DNA from: Hydrocarboniphaga sp.
GTDB lineage: Bacteria; Pseudomonadota; Gammaproteobacteria; Nevskiales; Nevskiaceae
NCBI RefSeq assembly: GCF_028291725.1
Contig: NZ_JAQGNT010000095.1
Span: 1-64,000 of the forward strand
DNA: 64,000 nt
Direction of reading: 5' to 3'
A model generated the notes under the pieces. The model ran no database searches. It was not told the DNA's origin and saw only the letters and a list, made by a program, of their open reading frames with translations. The position numbers and the translations under genes are program-made. Shown in pieces: positions 58,497 through 64,000 of the stretch (positions are counted from its first letter, which is position 1; every line of letters starts with the position of its first letter).

Positions 58497-58985
58497 CTAC
58501 TTGACCGTGATCGTGATCTTGTCCGACTGGATGCTCGGATTGAACGGCTGGTGCTTCCAATCGCCGAATACCAGCTGCAGCGTGTGCTTGCCGGGCGTGA
58601 GCGTCAGCGTGGTTTCGGTCTGGCCCTTGCCGAAGTGCTTGATCTGATCCGTCATCGGCAGCGGCATGGTGTAGTCGATCGTCGGGCCGTCGATCAGCAG
58701 GTGATGGTGGCCGGTGCCCTCGACCTGGGTGCCGGCGGGCGCGATGCCCATCGCGGCCAGGCCGAACACCACGGTGACCGGCGAGCTGACGGTGTCGCCG
58801 TCCTTCAGTGTCGGGAAGTAGACCTTGGCGCCGGCCGGCGCGGCGGTCGGCAGGTTGAGCTTTTCGGCGGCGTAGTTGCCGGCCTGCTGCTTGGCCATGC
58901 TCTTGTAGTCGACCTTGTCGGCGGCAATGGCGGGCAGCGAGGCGAAAACCAGCAGGGAGAGGGCGAGGGTGCGGCTCTTCATCAT
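58497..58985 (-). CDS. DUF4399 secreted protein
   Basis: A 162-residue protein with a signal peptide (MKSRTLALSLLVFASLPAIA A), then a helical stretch (KVDYKSMAKQQAGNYAAEKL). The DUF4399 core follows: AKVYFPTLKDGDTVSSPVTV VFGL, VEGTGHHHLLIDGP, and a C-terminal LTPGKHTLQLVFGDWKHQPF. It resembles small beta-sandwich proteins that may bind metal through the HHH cluster. Function is unknown. Confidence 0.85.
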   Translation of the reverse strand: MMKSRTLALSLLVFASLPAIAADKVDYKSMAKQQAGNYAAEKLNLPTAAPAGAKVYFPTLKDGDTVSSPVTVVFGLAAMGIAPAGTQVEGTGHHHLLIDGPTIDYTMPLPMTDQIKHFGKGQTETTLTLTPGKHTLQLVFGDWKHQPFNPSIQSDKITITVK

Positions 58986-59271
58986 GGGATGAGTTCCTTG
59001 AGTTCCTAAAGAAGGGGGTGAGCGGGGGTGGTCAAATCATACTGCCATCAGCCGGAGATGGCGGTATGACCATCTAATGTCTATACTGGCCGCGTTTGTT
59101 GGGGGCGCCCACCGGTTGGCGCCATGAGTTCGGGTCTCACTACGGCCCCACTTTTCCGCAAACCTCGCGGTACGCGCTATCGGCGCTGTTCCTCGATTCC
59201 CATTTTCAGCGGCCTGAACCGGTTCGCCCACGCACTGCCGTGGCGCAGGCGCGTTCAGGAGTCACACCTAC
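58986..59271. other. Intergenic region upstream of rhlE, no gene found
   Basis: The DUF4399 and helicase genes diverge here. A TATACT at 59082 could be a -10 box for rhlE but I see no convincing -35. That would leave a ~180-base leader, long for this genome and typical of cold-regulated helicase genes. No start codon with a ribosome-binding site and family match was found. Confidence 0.4.
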
Positions 59272-60774
59272 ATGCTGTTTGAAGAACTGGGCCTTGAAGA
59301 AGGCCTGCTGCGCGCTGTTGCGCAAGAAGGTTACACCACGCCGACGCCGATCCAGGCCCAGGCAATCCCGGTCATCTTGAAAGGCGGCGATCTGCTTGCG
59401 GCCGCCCAGACCGGCACCGGCAAGACGGCGGCTTTCACGCTGCCGCTGCTCCACAAGCTCAGCCAGCGTCGTGCCGAAGGCGGCAAAACCCTGTCGAAGA
59501 AGCCGCTCGCGCTGGTGCTGACGCCGACGCGCGAACTCGCGGCCCAGGTCGCCGAAAGCGTGCGCACCTATGGCGGCCATATCGGGCTGAAGACCACCGT
59601 GATTTTCGGCGGCGTCAGCATCAACCCGCAGATCGACATCCTGCGCAACGGCGTCGACATCCTCGTCGCCACGCCGGGCCGCCTGCTCGACCACGTCGGC
59701 CAGCGCACCATCGACCTGTCCGCGGTCGAAGTGCTGATCCTGGACGAAGCCGACCGCATGCTCGACATGGGCTTCATCCATGACATCAAGCGCGTCATCG
59801 CGCAGCTGCCGAAACAGCGCCAGAACCTGATGTTCTCGGCGACGTTCTCCGACGACATCCGCAAGCTGGCGACCGGCTTCCTGCACAACCCGACGACCAT
59901 CGACATCGCGCCGCGCAACTCGGCGGTCGAGACCATCGAGCAGCGCATCGTGTTCGTCGACAAGGCGCGCAAGAGCGAGCTGCTGGCCTATCTGATCAGC
60001 AGCAGCAACTGGCAGCAGACGCTGGTGTTCGCACGCACCAAGCACGGCGCCAACCGCCTGGTCGAAAAGCTCAACAAGTGGAACATCACCGCGGCTGCGC
60101 TGCACGGCAACAAGAGCCAGAACGCGCGCACCAAGGCGCTGGCCGACTTCAAGACCGGCGGCGTCCGCGTGCTGGTGGCGACCGACATCGCCGCTCGAGG
60201 CCTGGACATCGAGCAGCTGCCGCACGTGGTCAACTTCGAGTTGCCGAACGTGCCGGAAGACTACGTGCATCGCATCGGCCGCACCGGCCGCGCCGGCGAA
60301 AGCGGCGAGGCGATCTCGCTGGTGTCCAGCGACGAGCACGATGATCTGAAGGCTATCCGCCGCCTGCTGAAGAAGGAGCTGCCGGGCTTCATCGTCGAAG
60401 GCTTCGAGCTCGGCAGCAAGAGCCTGAATCCGGAACCGGAAGAGGCGCCGCGTCCGCCGATGCAGCCGCGCGGCCGTCATGGCGGCCAGGGCCAGCGTCA
60501 TGGCCAGCGCTCGGCGCCGGCGGCCGGTCAAGGCCAGCCGCGCGCCCAGCGCGACGGACAGACTGCGGCTGCGCGCGGCCCGCGCCCCGAGCGCGCCGAG
60601 CCGGGCCCGAGCATCAACGTCAATCGTGGCGGTGAGCCGGGCAACTCGCATCGTCGCGGCGGCGGTGACAACCGTCCGCGCGGCGCTGCCGATGGCAACC
60701 GCGCCGGCGGCCCGCCGCCGAATCGCGGCGGTGGTGCCGGCCGTCCGAACTCGAGCCCGCGCGGCCCGCGTTAA
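59272..60774 (+). CDS. rhlE: DEAD-box RNA helicase, RhlE type
   Basis: A 500-residue helicase: Q motif ([13 protein letters not shown]), motif [13 protein letters not shown], Ia [84 protein letters not shown]. The tail from ~385 is disordered and rich in Gly, Arg, Gln and Pro ([20 protein letters not shown]), an RNA-binding extension. It unwinds RNA in ribosome assembly and RNA decay, often induced in the cold. A clear intrinsic terminator follows the stop. Confidence 0.92.
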   Translation: MLFEELGLEEGLLRAVAQEGYTTPTPIQAQAIPVILKGGDLLAAAQTGTGKTAAFTLPLLHKLSQRRAEGGKTLSKKPLALVLTPTRELAAQVAESVRTYGGHIGLKTTVIFGGVSINPQIDILRNGVDILVATPGRLLDHVGQRTIDLSAVEVLILDEADRMLDMGFIHDIKRVIAQLPKQRQNLMFSATFSDDIRKLATGFLHNPTTIDIAPRNSAVETIEQRIVFVDKARKSELLAYLISSSNWQQTLVFARTKHGANRLVEKLNKWNITAAALHGNKSQNARTKALADFKTGGVRVLVATDIAARGLDIEQLPHVVNFELPNVPEDYVHRIGRTGRAGESGEAISLVSSDEHDDLKAIRRLLKKELPGFIVEGFELGSKSLNPEPEEAPRPPMQPRGRHGGQGQRHGQRSAPAAGQGQPRAQRDGQTAAARGPRPERAEPGPSINVNRGGEPGNSHRRGGGDNRPRGAADGNRAGGPPPNRGGGAGRPNSSPRGPR

Positions 60775-60790
60775 GCGCCGTTGATGCAAC

Positions 60791-60823
60791 AAAAAAGGCG
60801 GCGCAGATTGCGCCGCCTTTTTT
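60791..60823 (+). terminator. Intrinsic terminator of rhlE
   Basis: AAAAAAGGCGGCGCAGATTG continues as CGCCGCCTTTTTT. It has a perfect 8-base GC stem flanked by A and T tracts, so it can work on both strands, serving rhlE and the convergent rpiA-yggS side. Confidence 0.9.
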
Positions 60824-60833
60824 GTGCGGTTTT

Positions 60834-60911
60834 GTAGGTTGGGGTGAGCGCAGCGAACCCCAACATTCGTCCGCGCCGATGTTGGGGTTCGCGATGCTCA
60901 CCCCAACCTAC
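60834..60911. repeat. GTAGGTTGGGGTGAGC-type hairpin repeat overlapping the end of rpiA
   Basis: GTAGGTTGGGGTGAGCGCAG CGAACCCCAAC faces GTTGGGGTTCGCGATGCTCA CCCCAACCTAC. The outer GTAGG is shared with the other hairpin families of this window, with different interior. The right arm supplies the last codons (Arg-Leu-Gly-stop) of rpiA. Confidence 0.85.
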
Positions 60912-61563
60912 TCATCTCGCGCACACCTTCCGGTGACCCGAGGATCAGCCGATCCGCCGGGCGATGCGCGAACAGGCCGACCGTCACCACGCCCGGGATC
61001 GTATTGATCGCGGTCTCCAGCGCGCGCGCGTCGCTGATCGTCAGCCCGCGCACGTCGATAATCGGGTTGCCGTTGTCGGTGATCACGTTCTCGCGCAGCA
61101 CCGGCTCGCCGCCGAGCTTGACCAGCTCGCGCGCGACGAAGCTGCGCGCCATTGGCAGCACCTCGACCGGCAGCGGGAATTTGCCGAGCACGTCGACCAG
61201 CTTGGATTCGTCGGCGATGCAGACGAAGACCTTCGACGCGCCGGCAATGATTTTCTCGCGGGTCAAGGCGGCGCCGCCGCCCTTGATCAGCTCGAGCCGG
61301 TAGTTGGCCTCGTCGGCGCCGTCGACGTACACCGACAGCGGGCCGGAGCTGTTCAGATCGACGACCCTGAAGCCGTGCTTTTTCAGCCGCTCGGTGCTGG
61401 CCTCAGAAGACGAGACCGCGCCGGCGATATCGAAGTGGTTTTCGGCCAGCAGATCGATGAAATGGTTGACGGTGGAGCCGGTGCCGACGCCGAGCATTTC
61501 GCCCTGCACGACATAACGGAGCGCCGCTTCGGCGGCCTTGCGCTTGGCCAGATCCTGGCTCAT
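60898..61563 (-). CDS. rpiA: Ribose-5-phosphate isomerase A
   Basis: A 221-residue enzyme of typical length. It has [54 protein letters not shown] (phosphate and catalytic Asp/Glu), [19 protein letters not shown], and [14 protein letters not shown] near the end. It interconverts ribose 5-phosphate and ribulose 5-phosphate in the pentose phosphate pathway. The final residues come from a hairpin repeat (60834-60911). The ATG at 61563 ([15 protein letters not shown]) lies 11 bases after the yggS stop, so the two form an operon. Confidence 0.96.
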   Translation of the reverse strand: MSQDLAKRKAAEAALRYVVQGEMLGVGTGSTVNHFIDLLAENHFDIAGAVSSSEASTERLKKHGFRVVDLNSSGPLSVYVDGADEANYRLELIKGGGAALTREKIIAGASKVFVCIADESKLVDVLGKFPLPVEVLPMARSFVARELVKLGGEPVLRENVITDNGNPIIDVRGLTISDARALETAINTIPGVVTVGLFAHRPADRLILGSPEGVREMSRLG

Positions 61564-61574
61564 CAGGTTTCTCT

Positions 61575-62294
61575 CTAGGTGTAGGGACGGTCGCCGAACA
61601 GCGCGCTGCCGACGCGGACCAGGGTGCTGCCCTCGGTGATCGCGGCTTCCAGATCGTCCGACATGCCGGCGGAGATCGTGTCGAAGTCGCTGACACTGTG
61701 CGGCCGCTGCTGTTCCAGCTGCGATTTTACCTGCTGCGCGAGTTCGCGCAGCGCCGCATAGGGTTTGCGCGCTAGGGCCGGACCGGCAGCGTCGTCCAGC
61801 GGCGCCGGGATCGCCATCAGTCCGCGCAGGCGCAGCTGCGGCAGCGCGGCGATGGCCAGGCACAATTCGGCGGCGTCTTCAGGCGCGCAGCCTGCCTTGC
61901 TCGCTTCGCGCGAAATGTTGACCTGCACGCAAACTGACAGCGGCGGCAGCTCCGCCGGTCTTTGTGCTGACAGGCGTTCGGCGATCTTCAGCCGGTCGAC
62001 GCCGTGCACCCAGTCGAAGTGCGCGGCGATATCGCGGGTCTTGTTCGACTGGATCGGGCCGATGAAATGCCAGACCGGCCGCGGCCCCAGCGCCGCGATC
62101 TTGGGCAGCGCTTCCTGCAGATAGCTCTCGCCGAAATCGCCAACGCCGAGCCGCTGCGCCGCACGCAGGCTGGCGACATCCACGGTCTTCGACACCGCGA
62201 GCAGGCGCACGCCTTCGCGCGCTCGTCCAGACGCTGTGCAGGCTTGGTCGATGCGGGCGCTGACGAGTTTCAGACGGGCGGCGAGGTCGGGCAT
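61575..62294 (-). CDS. yggS: YggS family pyridoxal-phosphate homeostasis protein
   Basis: A 239-residue single-domain PLP protein: [20 protein letters not shown] with the PLP Lys, [61 protein letters not shown], and [31 protein letters not shown]. It binds PLP without known catalysis and buffers vitamin B6. The ATG at 62294 ([12 protein letters not shown]) fits the family; the upstream ORF extension is not supported. It is divergent from pilT, the typical gammaproteobacterial arrangement. Confidence 0.95.
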   Translation of the reverse strand: MPDLAARLKLVSARIDQACTASGRAREGVRLLAVSKTVDVASLRAAQRLGVGDFGESYLQEALPKIAALGPRPVWHFIGPIQSNKTRDIAAHFDWVHGVDRLKIAERLSAQRPAELPPLSVCVQVNISREASKAGCAPEDAAELCLAIAALPQLRLRGLMAIPAPLDDAAGPALARKPYAALRELAQQVKSQLEQQRPHSVSDFDTISAGMSDDLEAAITEGSTLVRVGSALFGDRPYT

Positions 62295-62388
62295 CCGTAG
62301 TGGGGGCGGCGTGCATTGCGGGGTCTGTGGAATGCCGATAGTGTCTCGTCGGACCAGATCTCGCCACAAGACAGGGGCCTCAGAGCCG

Positions 62389-63426
62389 ATGGATATCGCG
62401 CAACTGCTGACTTTCGGCGTGCAGCAAGGTGCGTCCGATCTGCATCTTTCGGCGGGTGTGGAGCCGATGATCCGGGTTGACGGCGACGTCAAGCGCATCA
62501 ATCTGCCGCCACTGGATCAAAAAGACGTTCATGGCATGGTCTACGACATCATGAACGACAAGCAGCGCAAGGCTTTCGACGAATTTCTGGAGTGCGATTT
62601 CTCTTTCGAGATTCCGGGGCTGGCGCGCTTCCGTGTCAACGCCTTCAACCAGGCGCGCGGCGCCGGCGCGGTATTCCGCACGATCCCGTCCAAGATCCTG
62701 TCGCTGGAAGAGCTCAAGTGCCCGCCGATCTTCCGCGAACTGTCCGATACGCCGCGCGGGCTGATCCTGGTCACCGGCCCGACCGGCTCGGGCAAGTCGA
62801 CCACGCTGGCGGCGATGGTCAACCACAAGAACGAGACCGAGTACGGCCACATCCTGACGATCGAGGACCCGATCGAGTTCGTGCATCAGCCGAAGAAATG
62901 CCTGATCAACCAGCGCGAAGTGCATCGCGACACATTGGGCTTCAACGAAGCGCTGCGCTCGGCGCTGCGCGAGGACCCGGACACGATTCTGGTCGGCGAG
63001 CTGCGCGATCTGGAGACGATCCGGCTGGCGCTGACCGCCGCCGAAACCGGCCATCTGGTGCTCGGCACGCTGCACACTTCGTCGGCGGCCAAGACCATCG
63101 ATCGCATCGTCGACGTGTTCCCGGCGGCGGAAAAGGAAATGGTCCGATCGATGCTGTCCGAAGGTCTGCGCGCGGTGATTTCGCAGACGCTGATGAAGAA
63201 GAAAGGCGGCGGTCGTATCGCGGCGCACGAGATCATGCTCGGCACGCCCGCGATCCGTAACCTGATCCGCGAGAACAAGATCGCGCAGATGTATTCCTCG
63301 ATCCAGACCGGCCAGAAAGACGGCATGCAGACGCTGGAGCAATGCCTGCGCGATCTGGTCAAGCGCGGGCTGGTTGATGTCGGCGAGGCCAAGCGCAAGT
63401 CCAACAAGCCGCTGGAGCTGAGCTGA
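62389..63426 (+). CDS. pilT: Type IV pilus retraction ATPase PilT
   Basis: A 345-residue hexameric ATPase. It starts MDIAQLLTFGVQQGASDLHL SAGVEP, with Walker A TGPTGSGKSTTLAAM, the Asp box TIEDPIEFVHQPKKCLINQR EV, Walker B DTILVGELRDLETI, the His box GHLVLGTLHTSSAAKT, and the AIRNLIRE retraction motif near the C-terminus. It depolymerises type IV pili for twitching motility. It is divergent from yggS and precedes pilU by 15 bases. Confidence 0.97.
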   Translation: MDIAQLLTFGVQQGASDLHLSAGVEPMIRVDGDVKRINLPPLDQKDVHGMVYDIMNDKQRKAFDEFLECDFSFEIPGLARFRVNAFNQARGAGAVFRTIPSKILSLEELKCPPIFRELSDTPRGLILVTGPTGSGKSTTLAAMVNHKNETEYGHILTIEDPIEFVHQPKKCLINQREVHRDTLGFNEALRSALREDPDTILVGELRDLETIRLALTAAETGHLVLGTLHTSSAAKTIDRIVDVFPAAEKEMVRSMLSEGLRAVISQTLMKKKGGGRIAAHEIMLGTPAIRNLIRENKIAQMYSSIQTGQKDGMQTLEQCLRDLVKRGLVDVGEAKRKSNKPLELS

Positions 63427-63441
63427 CATGGGACCGATCTA

Positions 63442-64000
63442 ATGGAGCGCGATCAGGCGATCAAGCTGGTGCAGCAGCTGCTGTTGCTGATGAAGCAGCG
63501 ATCCGGCTCCGACCTGTTCCTGACGGCGGGCTTTCCGCCGGCGATCAAGATCGACGGCAAGCTGACGCCGGTGATGGAAAGACCGCTCTCCGCGGAAGAT
63601 TCGGCGGTGGTGATCCGCGCGATCATGAACGATCGCCAGGTCAAGGAATTCGAAGCGAGCAGCGAATGCAATTTCGCAATCGCGCCGCCGGGCATCGGCC
63701 GCTTCCGCGTCAACGCTTTCGTGCAGCAGGGCCGGGTCGGCGGTGTGTTGCGAACCATCAACACCACGATCCCGAAGTTCGAGGAACTTGGCCTGCCGAC
63801 CAGCCTGCAGGATGTGGTGATGGCCAAGCGCGGCCTGGTGCTGATGGTCGGCGCCACCGGCTCCGGCAAGAGCACCTCGCTGGCGGCGATGGTCGGCTAC
63901 CGCAACGACAACTCGCAGGGCCACATCATCACGATCGAAGACCCGATCGAGTTCGTGCATCCGCACGGCGGCTGCGTGGTCACCCAGCGCGAGGTCGGCG
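63442..64000 (+). CDS. pilU: Type IV pilus retraction ATPase PilU (3' truncated by window edge)
   Basis: Only the first ~186 residues are present: MERDQAIKLVQQLLLLMKQR SGSDLFL, the PAS-like N-domain (GFPPAIKIDGKLTPVMERPL), Walker A MVGATGSGKSTSLAAMVGY, and IITIEDPIEFVHPHGGCVVT QREVG at the cut. It is similar to PilT but distinct (PHGGCVV in place of PKKCLI). PilU is an accessory retraction ATPase acting with PilT. The frame runs open off the end of the window. Confidence 0.95.
   Translation, partial: MERDQAIKLVQQLLLLMKQRSGSDLFLTAGFPPAIKIDGKLTPVMERPLSAEDSAVVIRAIMNDRQVKEFEASSECNFAIAPPGIGRFRVNAFVQQGRVGGVLRTINTTIPKFEELGLPTSLQDVVMAKRGLVLMVGATGSGKSTSLAAMVGYRNDNSQGHIITIEDPIEFVHPHGGCVVTQREVG

Noticed and set aside
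1-64000. CRISPR arrays, rRNA and tRNA genes
   Set aside because: I looked for regularly spaced direct repeats and for tRNA/rRNA signature sequences and found none; the repeats present are palindromic and irregularly spaced.

Overview
The window is high-GC bacterial chromosome. Gene content points to a gammaproteobacterium of the Nevskiales/Solimonadaceae or Xanthomonadales type: pilT-pilU beside a yggS homologue, type VI secretion genes, large TonB-dependent receptors, P450/Rieske/sulfotransferase catabolic genes, and many short GTAGG-ended hairpin repeats between genes. The assignment is inference from gene content; no rRNA or tRNA was seen.

Layout. (1) 0-13 kb: the 3' end of mltA, then a type VI secretion block (tssF, tssG, clpV/tssH, vgrG, a LysM/peptidoglycan-binding protein and an 811-residue protein of unknown function), with intergenic gaps filled by hairpin repeats. 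(2) 13-25.5 kb: an OGT-like glycosyltransferase, then an accessory island. It holds a DUF1778/GNAT toxin-antitoxin pair and an integron-like run of small gene cassettes separated by attC-type recombination sites, with no integrase in the window. Three cassettes show exact 8-9 base complementarity between their 5' boundary and their own attC R'' box. Cassette products include a TRADD-N-type two-TM protein, a MepA-like endopeptidase, a DUF1780 protein and an L,D-transpeptidase. The array is split by chromosomal-type DNA (M20 peptidase remnant, nonsense-mutated FAD oxidase, TonB-domain protein), and the 3' end of the glycosyltransferase and 5' end of the TonB-domain gene are present twice around it. 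(3) 25.5-45.5 kb: a catabolic region. On the minus strand lie a phytoene-desaturase-like oxidoreductase (divergent from a LysR regulator), a TonB receptor, a small rubredoxin, a P450 and a sulfotransferase. On the plus strand lie an OmpA protein, DUF1214, a DUF1295 reductase-like protein, a membrane protein, and a tight run of Rieske oxygenase, acyl-CoA ligase, B12-dependent acyl-CoA mutase large and small subunits, and MeaB chaperone. That run resembles the tert-butanol/2-hydroxyisobutyrate system in parts list, but the mutase has unusual active-site residues. (4) 45.5-46.5 kb: a decayed IS630-type element. (5) 46.5-64 kb: mostly core genes: a subtilase-like protease with Glu in the His position, a DUF4280 PAAR-like protein, an OmpA protein, a substrate-binding protein plus hybrid histidine kinase, DUF2167, a probable kynurenine formamidase with kynU, an alpha/beta hydrolase, DUF4399, an rhlE-type helicase, rpiA, yggS, pilT and pilU (cut by the window edge).

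The two strongest leads are the integrase-less cassette array, with its duplicated 168-bp ORF-less element at attC cores, and the divergent B12 acyl-CoA mutase operon next to a lone Rieske oxygenase. Residue comparisons to known enzymes were made from memory, without alignment software.
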